64,000 bases of DNA. It comes from Haliclona indistincta (Eukaryota > Porifera > Demospongiae > Haplosclerida > Chalinidae). This document shows, piece after piece, positions 47,490-60,700 of this stretch. The notes below the pieces were generated by a model that was given only the letters and a program-made list of their open reading frames with translations, was not told the DNA's origin and did no database searches. The stretch covers positions 4,918,458-4,982,457 of the forward strand of contig OZ024790.1 in NCBI GenBank assembly GCA_964017065.1, written 5' to 3'. Numbering within the stretch: the first letter of the stretch is position 1; each line of letters begins with the position of its first letter. A program made the position numbers and the translations under genes.

Positions 47490-48510
47490 TGACTGGGGCG
47501 TATCATAAAAAAACAGTACTAATAATAATTTTAAAAGATAAATTTTTAAAAGCCATAATTTTTTTAAAGGTAGTTACATTTTTTGATAATACCAACACAG
47601 AAATTTTGATAATACCAACACAGAAATTGCAGTAGTTACGTAATATATAAACCATGGCTTGGAGGTGTGTATGCCGAATATACCACCCGAGGTCGAGGTC
47701 AGAGGAAGTTTGCAGCCGAGATAAACCCCGAGCGAAGCGAGGGGTTTATCGAGGCTGCAAACTTCCGATGACCGAGACCGAGGGTGGTATATTCGGCATA
47801 CACACCGACAAGCCATGGTTCATATGTTATATACCTTAGTGTGTGGGCGTCGCTTCTTGCTCGCGTTCGCGTGGATCTCGATTTAGCGGTGAGTCACGGG
47901 CCGAGAGGAGGCCCCAAGTGTGTACGCGTACCTGAGTAGAGTGTGTAGCAAAGACTTGGACAGCTTTGTGCTTCTAGAGCGAAAGAGCGATCGCCAAGTT
48001 TTGTTGTATTCATTGCAATATTCAACATGACTTGGGCGGGGTTTACCACTTGCTTGCCAATTTAATACCCACTAGTGTCAGGATGATTGTACACTATAAA
48101 TCTCAGCCACTTCTGTGCATCTTTGCCCTGCAACTGGGTGCTGCTAGTTGCAAGGTGAACAACTGTCCGAGGATGCCCTCGCGCAACCTCAACCTGGTCA
48201 CGTGACCAGGGCACACCTCTTGGTTAACCCCTTGAGGAGTGTATTTCTCATATACCACCATGGTGGTATATATCGCATAATCTCCATGGTGGATTATGCG
48301 ATATATACCACCATGGTGGAATATGAGAAATATACCACCTGTGCCTTGTATGGGGACGCCCACACACTATGGTATATAGTTGTATTATGTATCCAATGAG
48401 AAATAACTAAGTAAAATAACTATCACAACAACTAAGACGTGTTATAGAAAGTGAGTTAGCATTACAGTGTCAGTGTCTATAAGGTAATACATTAACCACT
48501 GACAGTATAA
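47490..48510. other. Intergenic spacer filled with foldback elements
   Basis: Between the two TRAF-like genes lies a palindrome at 47650-47820 (arms sharing GTGTATGCCGAATATACCAC) and a TIR element at 47828-48378. Open frames here on both strands mirror each other because of the palindrome and are not genes. Confidence 0.75.
47828..48378. mobile_element. MITE with inverted ends and internal palindrome
   Basis: The left end TATATACCTTAGTGTGTGGG is matched in reverse by CCCACACACTATGGTATATA on the right. Inside, 48242-48332 is an almost perfect palindrome built of CCACCATGGTGG and TATATCGCATAATC. Non-coding. Confidence 0.75.
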
Positions 48511-51500
48511 TTATGAATTACGCACTCTTACACAAATACAGTCCTGATTATTAAGATACTGCGTGTTGTTGGATGAGTTAAGTGGCAGAGAAGACTGAGA
48601 GATGAAGTCGTGTAGGCCATAATCTTCTCCATATTCTCCTATGGTAACTTGATCGATGCGATCATTTGTATCAATCGACAGTATTTCCTTGTGGTGTCCC
48701 TTATCTTCTAGCCAATTTAGTACTTCCACGATAATAGTTCCAGAAAAAGGCCACTTGAGTTGGTCATCTTGCTGACCTTTCATAATGACAGCTGTGATCT
48801 TTACGTGACTACCTTTATTACTACCATAACCGTTGGAATACATCTTGAGGCAAAATTTATAACAGCTGGTGGTGAACGGTGGACTGTAGTATATGTTGTT
48901 GAACTGCTTGCGTTTGGAGTATCCTGATATCGTGAACTGACCAATCACAGACTCAGAAGAGACAAGAGAGCCAGCTTGCCATGCTGGGGTTAGGGGGAGA
49001 GGAGGTGTAGAGTAGACTGCCACACTAACTCTTAGTTTGAAGTAGCCATTCAGCAAGTATCTTGTGTCAGTAGTGGGTTCAAGGTCACAGTGTGACATGT
49101 ATGTTGGATTTCCAAGACTAATAGCAGCTGCAGTCTCCTGAATGTTGAGATGAAAAGAGTGCAGGCGACTGTATCTGTTGAAGTAGATTGTATCAGAGTG
49201 GTGGTTCTTATCTTCTTTCCAGTTTAGTAATTCAATTCGGATGTCTCCTTCGAACGGCCATTCTAAATTATTGTCATACTCTCCTTTCATCAGTTGAGCA
49301 TATACTGAAAGATGAGATCCTTCACCAGCACCATAACCATTGGGGTGCACATTGAGATGAAACTTGTAGCCATTGCTGTGGGTATAAAATGGTAGACAAA
49401 CCCACTCTCCTTTATTTCCACCGAAATCACCTATTATAGTGAAATCTATAGGTGATTGGCTGTACAAGTATTCTGGTGCTACAGTAGCAGAAGTCTTGGC
49501 TTCCAAAGACGTGAGGCATATTGGGTAGTGCTTTTTTGTGACAATAGTATGCGTGTTGTAGTAACCACATCTCTCGCATGAGATCATTCGCTTTTGGCAC
49601 TCGGATGTGTGTTTTCGCATTTTTCTCCAATGAGTATATTCACCACAGCCAAAGGGACAAGGAATGCTACACTCTCCCTTATCAGGATCGAGGTGGTCGT
49701 GGAGGTCACCTAGTTTACCGATCCATTCGCATCCTTCCTTGTAATCTGAGCAGCGTACCTTTAGACTTTTGACTATTCGTTGGTGATTTTTGTCAAATAC
49801 AGCATGCTTAAGTGCATGTTCCTCACGACAAACAGGGCATGTTGCTAATTTATCTAAGCTAAGTATTTTGTCACGACATTGCTGACAAAGATGGTGTCCA
49901 CATTTAATTGGAAGATATGGCTCTGTAAGAGGCTCATCGCAAACTGGACATTGATAGTCAATATCTGTTTCCTGTGCTAAGTTGATAGTGATTGATTTGC
50001 GAGACTCTGTAATTGAAAGTAAGAGATAATAATAAATAATATTGTCATCAAAATTATCGCACTTAAAATTAATAAATGTAGGCAATTGTTACACTCATGC
50101 TGGCATGCAGAGATGCAAATTGTTTTTTAAAGTCGCACTGCATGACTTTACATGAAACTATTAAGTACACCCACCTGGGTAAAATCAATGCTTATAACCA
50201 ATGCTTATACTAAGTCTATTCTGATTATGTAATCATTCGTCAGATTGCAGTATTCGAGATTGTAACATGGCACATAGTGGAATGCTGTATAACAGAGCGC
50301 TAAGCCCGTTTAACCCATAGCACCCTGTTAACACTGTTAACCCTTTAAGATCTGGTGTCATACCTACATGTACTTCAAACACCACAACTTTAAAAATTAA
50401 TAATGAAAAATACCAAGAACCTGGTGAGTTTTCAGCATCCCCCACAAAACATACTGGTATCAGTAAATTGAGTTTGAGCATTTTTCTACATGGTGTATAT
50501 CTTTACTATTTTAAATAGCTATACCGAGAACATTTTCCACTCACCAAAACCACTGCTAAATAGCAGTTAGCGGTGGCTTTGGTGAGTGGAAATGCATGCA
50601 AATGCATGTGTTTTTCAGTATCCAGCCCCAACAAGCTAACTTTCAGCAAAGTTTTGATGAGGTCGCTGCTCTTTATCGGCTTTACTTCTGCAGTTAGAGG
50701 GGCATTGGGACAAGTGCGGCTATACTCACTGGCGAGAAGGACGCAAGTTTGAGAGCAATAGCTCACGAAATACTCGCGAGAGAATTAATCAACATCTAGG
50801 AAGTTAAAATTCTAGCAAAGTAATTAAAGGGTTAAGTATTCAAAGTGTGCCCTAGCTGTACTGTGCATGTCATAATGTCCGCTGACATAGGAATAGCCTG
50901 CACTCACCAGTCGATTGTGGCTGTAAAACACTGCTCTGTACGTCATCTTCAATTAGTTGCTTGACATTTAATACTTCTGTTTAAAGAAAATGGAAAAGAT
51001 TTCATAGATATGGTAGGCAATAATGCAAACCAACAAGGAGAATGGTAACACGTGCAGCAGGCTAATACACCATGCATCAAGGCCTAAATTTTGAGTATTA
51101 AATTATGAGTCTCACAAGTTAGAATGTATGAAAACAACTAAATACAAGTATATACCTGGGGCAGAGAAACATTCCAGCACAACTTCCTCTCCGATGAATA
51201 CCTGCAACACTCCCATAGTTTGGAGTGAGTCAGCAGCTTCAAATATGGCTATCTTTAGTTGCTTGACTTTACTAGTAGAACACAGCCAGGTGATTGCAAT
51301 GCAACCATCTTCAACTTTGTTGAGGTGGAGATAGTTACTGGAAACACCAAATCTACAAACAAGCTTGGTCAGATCATTTAAAGTTTCATCACCCCACTCA
51401 TTTTCGAGCTTCAACTTGATAAGAAGCTTGTTTTGCAACAGTTCTGAGGGTTTTGTAGATACTGGAAATAGTTGTTTAAACTGGTTCACAGTTGCTCCAT

Positions 51501-54052
51501 TCATAAAATGTTCAAGTTTTTGTTTGTACTTATGAACAAGCGCTTTAGTAGCAGCACTGTAAAATGAAATATTAAATCAGCATTATACGGATTATTAACC
51601 CTTTAGGGCCTGTAGCGGATTTAGCCGTCATAATTGACTCCACCTACTGTAGACGTCATAAATAGTGTGAAAAGTGCTCTAGAAAGGTCAAATAAAGTTT
51701 AATTGCAAAAGCTAACTTTACCTGAAAAAACCCACTGTTTTTCGCCGCGCCCTCCCCACTAAAATATATAGAATGGGGGGATTTTTAAAGGGGGGTGTCC
51801 CCCCTTTAACCCGGGGTTCGAAGGGGCAGAGCCCCTCGCCGCTTTCGGCATTTTTGGGGCTTCAGGATGCCCGTAAATGCATACTTGGGCATAGAATATG
51901 GTCTAAACTACGCTATTTGCTCACCTGGACACCACCAGGTTTTTGTATCAGTCACCAGGGCTAAACGAAGACCAAAATTGGCTGAAAAATGACGAGGTCG
52001 CAGCACTTAAGCGGCTTTAGTTCCGAATTGGGAGTGGCCAACTCAGATTTTAGTACATGGTCGTAAACTTTGACATGCCAGGAAAAAACAGTGCTAGTTT
52101 GGAACAGCTAGCGTACTGCATGTTGTAGAAATCGCAAGACAAACTGTCAGTTTAGAGCAAGCCGAATTTTCGTCAAAATAATTCAGTCACTAAAGAGTTA
52201 ACTTACGAGATATTTTTAGGAAATATTTCACAAAATTCTTCAAGATAGTGAGTGTTGAAAAGTGAAACTTCTTGTTTAACAAACTGGTCAAATACTGACT
52301 GGAAAGTATGCTCTGAACTGCTGTTGATCCTACTATCAGATAGTCGCCGCTGATATTCAACAAACTTCTTTTGTGCTTTAGGACTACGCCGAAGTTCCTT
52401 TTCATAATTGCATAGTAGTTTAACAAAAGCAAATCGTAGAGAGGCAAGTTCCTCTACTAGTTCATCAGGTACATTGACACGTTCTATAGGAAAAGTGAGC
52501 AAACAAAAAAATTTAACGGGAGCCTATACAAACAGTTACACTGTACATGTATAATAATTTTGTGAAGGAAATAATAATATTTCGTACAATTATTCTCAAA
52601 ATAATTATCATTGCCGCTTGGCAATGATGTGTGGGGTGACTGAATTATTTATATTTTCTTCATTGTATGCCAACAATAATAATGAGGGTAATAGAATGTT
52701 ATCTTGATTGATTGTATACATGTAGCTTTGCTAGACCGCACGATCATGCAGTATAGCTGCTGTGCATGCTTGCTACTGATGCATGCATGTTTGCAGACTG
52801 CTGTCCTTGCACTATAAGTGGTCTATTAGCCGTACAAAATCATTTGTGCATGTTACCATTCTTTGTTGGCCAATGTACATTGTTCATCAGTTACTGTATT
52901 AGATTTCTTTATTATAAGCATGACCTATCGCACTATTGCTTTCATGTTCATGTTATTCGGTGTATGTTGAAATGCCACAACATACACATAGCACTGATAC
53001 TTTCAGTATAAGCATGTGAGCTTTACAACTACTGCTAGCATGCATTGTCAATTTTACGATATTTGCTGCATGCATCATATTAAGTGCATGGCAATAATTG
53101 TAACTATGCATGGGATACAAAAAAGCATACAGAATGTGTATCAAGTTTGTGCCATTATGTAAAATAATATTTACCTGCAGCTGAGCGACGAGGTTGAAAA
53201 AATTCTAAAACACTCTCTTCTCCAACCAATACCTGCATCACTCCACTGCTCTGCAGCGAATCATTAGCATCTAATATGGCCATTGTTAACTGCTTAAGTT
53301 CAGTTGTAGAACATAACCAGATGACTGTGGAGCAACTATCTTCAATTTTGAAAAGGTGGAAATGGTTACCAGAGACACCAAATAAGCCAACTAGTTTAAT
53401 CAGGTCTTCAATGGTATCTTCACCTCTGTAGCTTTTGAACTTCAGTGTGACAGTTTCCTTTTCTGCTAGTAGCTTGGAAGATGTAGCAGATACTGGAAAT
53501 AGTAGATTAAACTGGCTCAAAGTTGTACTGACCATGTATTTTTGGCATTGTTGCTCATATCTGTCTATCAGATGTCTTGTGACACTACATGCATGAGAGA
53601 GAACAATTAAATTATTGTGAATATAACCTGAGGCACAATAGCCGTTATACTTACCAGACATCTTCAGGAAATTTTCTGCAAACTTGTTTTAGGTAGTAGA
53701 TATTAAAAAGGGAGATTTCTTTATCTACAAGAATCTGGAAGTGTGCCTGAAAGCTGAAATCCTCATTGACATGAACTTTACAAAACAGAGAAAGGAATTC
53801 AATTAAATTTTCTTGAGCTTTAGCACTAGAAAGAAGCTCATTTTTGTAACCGTGTAGCAATTCGTCTAAAGCAGTACACAGTTCAGCCAGATTTTTATCC
53901 TGTAAGTCAGGAGTGGCAACAACTCGCACTATATAAATCAAGAAAATGTTACATTATTCAGAGCGTTCAGTTTAATGTTAGTATACCTTCGACAGTATTG
54001 CTTGATGCTGACGACTGCGATGGCCTGATAGACTGTTCCAGTTCATATGCAT
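48511..54052 (-). CDS. 2x unnamed domain-RING-TRAF zinc finger-2xMATH protein (gene B)
   Basis: Exons in order: 54052-53987, 53928-53655, 53584-53175, 52483-52207, 51556-51156, 50976-50908, 50006-48511. Phases agree for about 997 residues excluding the CARD. The last exon parallels gene A: RING (CPVC ... CGHHLCQQC ... CPVC), TRAF fingers, two MATH domains. The middle holds a module repeated twice. Each repeat is a helical exon (KELL/KELR-S-KAQ, Q..VDKE(I/V)SLFN) plus an exon with IEDLIKLVGLFGVS, WLCST, DSLQ and V.VGEE.VLE. Pairing of the first exon with the damaged CARD exon at 54084-54417 leaves the true N terminus unclear. Confidence 0.8.
50337..50835. mobile_element. TTAA MITE copy 2 (piggyBac-like)
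   Basis: Intact ends read TTAA-CCCTTTAA at 50337 and TTAAAGGG-TTAA to 50835. An internal hairpin ACCACTGCTAAATAGCAGT lies near 50545. It sits in the intron before the RING exon of gene B. Open frames inside (50506-50766) are rejected. Confidence 0.85.
51595..52201. mobile_element. TTAA MITE copy 3 (piggyBac-like)
   Basis: The ends TTAA-CCCTTTAG at 51595 and CTAAAGAG-TTAA to 52201 are inverted. The right TTAA lies five bases beyond the splice donor of the exon ending at 52207, so the insertion narrowly missed the splice site. The interior is GC-rich with a CCCGGGGTTCGAAGGGG patch that is not a tRNA. Confidence 0.85.
52530..53160. other. Gene B intron, no feature
   Basis: AT-rich intron with many TGCATG motifs (for example near 52750-52790 and 53040-53075). 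TGCATG is the Fox/RBFOX core in animals, but the density may just be base composition. Open frames here are short and lack support. Confidence 0.4.
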
Positions 54053-54083
54053 CTATAAAAGGAAAAGAGGAAAATTGTATAGC

Positions 54084-54417
54084 CTATAAGACGAGACTGC
54101 GCGATTTGTGTTTGACCAATTTCTTTAAGAATTTGTAAGAAACTGTGCAACTTATCACCGACTTAACTTATCACCGACAGAGCGTTCACTGATCGCTCTA
54201 TGTCTAATTATAACCGACAAAATCTCCGCTTTCTTGTACGGATCAGGCTCACTGGCCCCTTCAGATTCAGCTCTGTCGTCTTGTAATGATATTTCTACTC
54301 AGTGGGACTGGGAGGCCGGAGAGCAGTAGCGTCAATGCTGTCAACTACTGGTAAATAACTAAATGAGTCTTTCAGAGCCTCAGACTCAGCGGAGTCCGCG
54401 CCACCGGCCGTGGCCAT
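54084..54417 (-). pseudogene. Broken CARD exon at the head of gene B
   Basis: It starts MATAGGADSAESEALKDSF, matching the gene A CARD exon, then loses frame (stop TAG after RPPSPTE at about 54295) through a net 2 nt deletion. It regains CARD-like sequence (PYKKAEILSV), and is shifted again by a 16 nt tandem duplication (ACTTATCACCGACTTA twice, about 54153-54178). The end is recognisable as LKEIGQTQIA. The donor is GC instead of GT. In this assembly the CARD cannot be translated. Confidence 0.75.
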
Positions 54418-54745
54418 GATATCAGTTGGGCGCAGCTCAGAATTTCGTACAGGGCGTATTTTGTTGTTGGGTGCACAATAGATTCCTCGTGTAGAGCCTG
54501 TATGCAAGATAGAATGCTTGAGATGTGCCACATGATGTGATCAAAATTATACATAGCGTATGTGGTCAAGTCCGAGAGCAGTGTCATGGTAGCTAAAAAA
54601 CTAGCAACAAAATTTGTAATTTTTACTAATTATTGAACAAAGTGTTATTCATAACCATTAACATTAATGAGATTCACAAAAATATGTTCATGCAGCAGTA
54701 CAACGTTTCACAGGTCTGTGTAACTATAATAATATAACAAAATTA

Positions 54746-57700
54746 TCACATACATGTATTCTGAATAGTGTCACTCAGTTCCTCTTCTCCTACAGAGTTA
54801 GATCGTAGCACATTGACAAGAGCGGTCCAGTTGGCTGGGCTCTGTGGAGTAGACTGCTGCTGCCAGCAAGTGAACACGTCACTAAAGCACTCAAGGCAGT
54901 TTCCTCTACGATGCTTCTCAATACCATCTAGAATACTCGTACTTATCCCAAGAGACACGCCCACTATCCTCCATTTGGCAGGTATCTTGCTAGCTACTGC
55001 TTCCATAAACTGGAACAGTGATACAGTAGTACCCATGCCTGCACATAGCACAAGGATGTATGATACATGAGCATAAGTTTTTGCTTACCAGTTGAAGGAG
55101 ATGGCAAATTAAACAAAGACTGAACTGTTCCTGAAGAAGAGTCAGAAAATGTTCCTACATGAAAGGTTTCAAATTAGTTCACAATGAAATTATAGCTCAC
55201 GAATTGGAGTAAACTGTTGTGGTGTATTTACAGTTGATGACTCATGATCAGAGGTAAAGACTGTGGTGAGATAATAAATATGCTACAGTAATGATCATCA
55301 TCAATACCACTTACCACCTGGCGCTTTCAGCCATGACAGCATCCTTTCATCGGTGCAAGGACCAGATGCTATCTTAGGCTTTATAGAACATGTAAGCCAA
55401 TAAGGAGAAACCCTGGCCTCACAATGATGAGGAATGGATTCACATGACTTAAAAGGACAGAAGAACCCATCAGTGAACACAATCTGCTTAGTATCAAGGT
55501 GACGCTTCTCGCAAACTAGAGCTATGGCTACATGAATGGCAACCTTAATATGAGGAGCAGCTGACGGGTGCCCATTGAAGTGAACTGTAAGCCAAGCATG
55601 GCACTCTACTAGTAGCACTACTCCTCCGAGCGTGCACTTAAGACTGACTGCGTTACAACCAAGGATTTCTTCTAAAGCAAACAAACGATTGTGCAGTAAA
55701 GCCACAACGACGGCAGAAAACAAACCAAGAGGCACCACCCTAGTGCGACAGAGAAGAACAAGAGGAGCAAGCTTTCCAATAAGAGGGGAAATGTTTTTGT
55801 TAGTAGGAAGAATAGAAGGCATGAAAAATAACTCTTCTTCATTGATGCGCACGCGTGCTATAATTAGGAGATTTTTCAGAATAGCAAGGAAGTCATCCGC
55901 TGAGTAACTACATTTTCCCTCCTCACGATATGTGGAGCACACAATATCTATCAAAATCTTATTGAACAATCCTTGGTCCCGTAACCTTCGTACCAATGCC
56001 ATACGCTCAGATAAAAGAGGATACTGAGAGGGAATGAGGTAAAGGTCGATGATGCCAAGATTCAATATCTCAGTAACTTCACTGAGAATGGCCTGTGGGT
56101 TAGTGAAGACCAGGTGAGGAGCGGCATCTTTGAAATACAAGCAGAGGGCAGCATCATCAAGAAATATTAATGCTGCAATAACCTTTTTTCTTTTCATACG
56201 GAGATTCTTTCCTATCTCTATACACTCTTCTAGGCTGAGAACACTCCGACCCTCCTTCTTTGCCTTGCTAGTCACCTCCAGTTCAAATACATACCATCTA
56301 GTGGGTATATCTACTCCTGCATCACTACAAGCATTCATGATCTTCTGCCTTAATAAAGATGCCAACTCATCACGACCTTTTTTTATTTGAGTGTTGATTG
56401 GGAAGAGAATATCACCATCAGGACTAGCCTCAATGCACATTGACTTCAGCTCGCCAAGACTCTTCTTCAGCCATCGATTCTTACCAGATAGTGTCTGGTC
56501 AAATAGTCTCCAGTGCTTGTCAGCGTGAGTGCCGATGAGAAGGAACTTTGGGTTTGATGAGCCTAGAGCACCGCTTTTCTTTGAATGCTTTACGGATGTG
56601 ATGGTACGAACAAGTTCTTCGATACTCTCTAGCTGAGATTTGTTGAGTTGTGTTGGTTTGCGAAGATGTTGATCGTTCTTCACGTATTCAAACTGGAGCT
56701 TGTCATGAACAGAGTGATTGAACTTTGAGGCTACTATGTTGACCGTGCTACCCCTGACAAATGCAGGTACGAGGCTGATGAATGATGGCTGCCCACCAGA
56801 GTCGATTATATGGACAAAAGTCTTCTTTGTCTCTGGTTCTTTCGTGGGTTCAGGATCAGTGACTATTTTGTGAGCAATGTTAAAAACAGTGCCCTCTGTT
56901 TGTGGAGGATCTGAAGTGATAGCAGGATCTTCGTTTTCTTCTGATGGCGAATTTGAGACCATTGGAGTAGCTGGTAATAGCATTGGAGAAGTGTAATCCA
57001 CATCAGATGGTTCCTGTGCACTGCTCCTCGTGGCTTCAGGAGGTTGTGCAGTGGTGCTGGTGGCTGGTTGAGATGGATCAACACGAGATTGATTGAGCTC
57101 AAACATTTTTACCTCCTCTGCAATGAATTTGAGGTAGGTATCGTTATCGAGCTCTGTCCATGTAACATCTTCACTGCCATCGGCTTTGATGCGGTAGAAA
57201 GAAATGGCTCTGGTTGCTCGTGTTGCTAACGGTGTGCTGGTCCTTCTAGGAGGAGGTGGCAGGCCAAGTAGGAGACATCTGATGCAAGTCTTGCCCACAC
57301 CAGGAGGACCAATGATTAAAGCTTTAATGATAAAAACTTTAATTGTACCATCTTGCATGGCTCTTTGTACTAGTTTCATATAAGAGGTAGAAGCTTCTAT
57401 GTTATCTACAGAGAAGAGGAATATAAGATTAAAAACAATAAATTTAGTTCACCAAAAATATACCAAATTAGGAGTGCATAACAGGGAGCCAGAAGCTCAA
57501 CCTGCTTAAGGTGGCGGGTACCCTAGTTAAAATTCACAGCCGTGTCGCTTGCATGCATGGTAGTATACCATTGTAAACTACCCAAAACCCGTAACCTTAA
57601 GGTGGCGGTATACCCGTTTTTATGAATATTAATTAGCAACTTTCTTTTATTTGCAGCTCGTGACAGAGCAACGCTAGCAGCGTGAAACTCGCTCTGATGC

Positions 57701-60700
57701 ATCAATGAGTGTGTCTCAATGTATAATGCAGCTTGAAAGGTTGCACAATATTCTACACAAGGAATAATGTAGGAACAATCGACATCGTATGGATACGCAT
57801 TTTTCTAGCCAAAAATCTCTCCTGATTAACCGTGCAGCAAAGCTTACCAGCTGAAATTCGACTCTTATAAACCATTTGTAGGTGCTGACGAAGAGTTTTC
57901 TGCATTTACTTTTTCTGATTTTAAGAAAAACACTTTTACATTCTAAATCATGGCTGATTTTGCAGTGACGTCCATGTTTTTTGATGCATAGAACAGCTAC
58001 GTTCAGCGTGGGTCAACAAAACTCTTCGTCAGCACCTAGAAATGGTTTATAAGAGTCGAATTTCAGCTGGTAACCTTTGCTGCACGGTTATTCAGGAGAG
58101 ATTTTTGGCTAGAAAAATGCGTATCCGTACGATGTCGATTGTTCCTACATTATTCCTTGGTGTAGAATATTGTGCAACGTTTCAAGCTGCATTATACATT
58201 TAGACACACTCATTGATGCATCAGAGCGAGTTTCACGCTGCTAGCGTTGCTCTGTCACGAGCTGCAGATAAAAGAAAGTCGCTTATTAATATTCATAAAA
58301 ACGGGTAAACCGCCACCTTAAGGTGGTGGGATACCAGAATCAATGATATTCATGACTTTTGCAAGTAGCTGTATTTTCCTAGCCATGGGTATTTGTGCAG
58401 ACAGAGTCGCTGCGTGTAGTTTGCTTGCCTATCGATAGGCATCAAATATAGCAAATTTCAGCAATGCAGTGTTAGCCATCGCAGAGCTACGAGCTCACCC
58501 TGTGAAGACTAAGCACGATCAATTGTAAACACTCTTTCTTTAGTTGTGCGAATGGCATGAAGCTAAAACTGCTCAAGCATGCTCATCTGCCATCTGTGCA
58601 GGAATTTTTGCGATGTTTTCGCCGAGCACTGCTCATACGCGATATTACAGCTATGTGGTGCCAGACAGCACAGCCTGCGTTGCTGTAAAATCGCGTACGA
58701 GCAGCGCTCAGCGAAAACATCGCATAGATTCCTGCACAGATGGCAGATGAGCATGCTCGAGCAGTTTTGTAGCTTCGTGCCTTTCGCGCAACTAAAGAAA
58801 GAGTGTTTACAATTGATCGTGCTTAGTCTTCACAGGGTGAGCTCGTAGCTCTGCGATGGCTAACACTGCATTGCTGAAATTTGCTATATTCAATGCCTAT
58901 ATCAATAGGCAAGCAAATTGCACGTAGTGACTCTGTCTGCACGTAAAAAATGACAACTAAATTATGGTAGCTGCTGAAAAAGGGTGTCGCATAACTTGCA
59001 AACAAACTCCATGAAGGCAAAAATTTTCTCAATAGGATCATTAATTTGATTTTACTTCTTAATTTTTAAGTGTGCTAATGTCTAAACCGTACAGTATACT
59101 ACTAATAATAGTTACACTATAAGTATTGTCCTAACTCCTGTGATCGCAGCGATGCGCTTACCGATGTTCTGTAGGTAGTCCACAACAGAATGTCTAGAAT
59201 ACTTCTTTGCTAATTCAAGTGGAGTCGCCCCTGCCTGTAATAATTCATGTGATAAAAACATAATTGAAGTCGCATAGTACAATAAAAACACAATACACCA
59301 ACACAAATTTAAATTTGTGAAATTTTACACTGATGCATAATTTTAATGTAACATGTACATGCAGAGCATGTAGTACAGACTTTACCTTAGACTTTAGCTG
59401 CCTATTAGCTCCATGGGTTACTAATAGCTCCACTACCTCAAGGTGGCCATTAACAGCAGCGCAGTGACAAGCAGTTTGCAAGTACTACAATGAGAAGAGA
59501 GCACGGAATAAGTATGGTTGGAGTGCTATAATTATAGAAGATAAAGCATGAAAGCCAAACCCAGCTGCTGGGTTTGGTTTTACTTATTTCATCACTAATG
59601 CTTTACTCTTTTCATGCTTTAACAAAAACAAATGCTTCAAAGTTGTATATGACATTCAAATAAGGGAATTTTTTTATTAAGCCGCCAATTTAGGGATACT
59701 TGGCACTTTTAAATTTTAATCCCTCTACTATTGCAAGCATCATCTCATCTCCAGTTTTGTTCTTTTACAAAGTCATCCCTATACCTTTTATTTTTGTTAA
59801 AACTTTACTTGTTCCTATGCTTTTTGATCACCATACATTCCAGCATATACTATACATACATCGGTTTCTGTGGTGCTCTAAATCCTCAATTCGTCGTCTA
59901 ACCTATATTAGAGTCTACTAATTTGAAATACTGTAATTTGATTGGTCAACAGCGTGACTCTAATTCCTGTAGAGTCACGGTAGCGAAGCTCTAAGTGTAT
60001 CCTCGGGCGTTCAGACATAAACAAAGAATGGAGTGTGTGTTTGCTGTAATGGGCTCAGTAACTGTATACGTGCGTTTCTTACAGCATCGAAGTCGAAGGA
60101 CACTGCATTAGTCCAGAGACGCTCACTAAAAGTACGGAATGCTAACCAAACAGCGCTGAACGCTGATGTTCCAGGTACCGTAGTATTCCTTGACGGTGTT
60201 ACTCGCAGGTCACTGCCATATTGCCACAAGCTCCACCCTAGCCTGGCGCTCCTCTCCTACCATGCTGCTAGCTCGAGCGCGGCGACCGTCCATCGTTCTG
60301 GTCGATCTTTTCTCGACGACGCTTGCTGGTTGCAGGTCAGTGGTACTGCTGTTCGTCCTACATCGAACTAGAAGCTTTGTTTATGTTGAATCAGCTAGTT
60401 CGCCGCACAGACAGAGCAGTCAGCATCGTGCTCTAGTCAGACATGTTGACTTGCAAGTGTGTTTACAAAACAGGTAACCTAGTAGACTCTAAATAAGTTA
60501 GACAGCTCGTCCAATCGGATCCACGCGGTTTAGAAACCCTCGGCCCGCTGGAATAGTGTCCTCGCTACGCTCGGACACCATAGCAATGGGCCTCGGGTCT
60601 CTAAATCGCGTAGATCCTCGGACTCGCTGTCTAACTATTATTTATACCATACTAAGACTATTCTGACCAATCAGATTGTGCTATTTGAGGGATATATTTC

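Noticed and set aside
47574..48399. Pairs of similar 60-86-codon frames on both strands
   Set aside because: They mirror each other because the DNA is palindromic (foldback elements).
51805..51835. GGGTTCGAA resembling a tRNA B box
   Set aside because: It lies in the GC-rich core of TTAA MITE copy 3, with no A box or cloverleaf around it.
52700..53110. Dense TGCATG motifs as splicing enhancers
   Set aside because: TGCATG/GCATGC is common throughout this AT-rich spacer sequence, so enrichment cannot be claimed without counting against background.
58544..58848. Frames sharing LICHLCRN on both strands
   Set aside because: Same palindrome artefact within the 548 bp foldback element.
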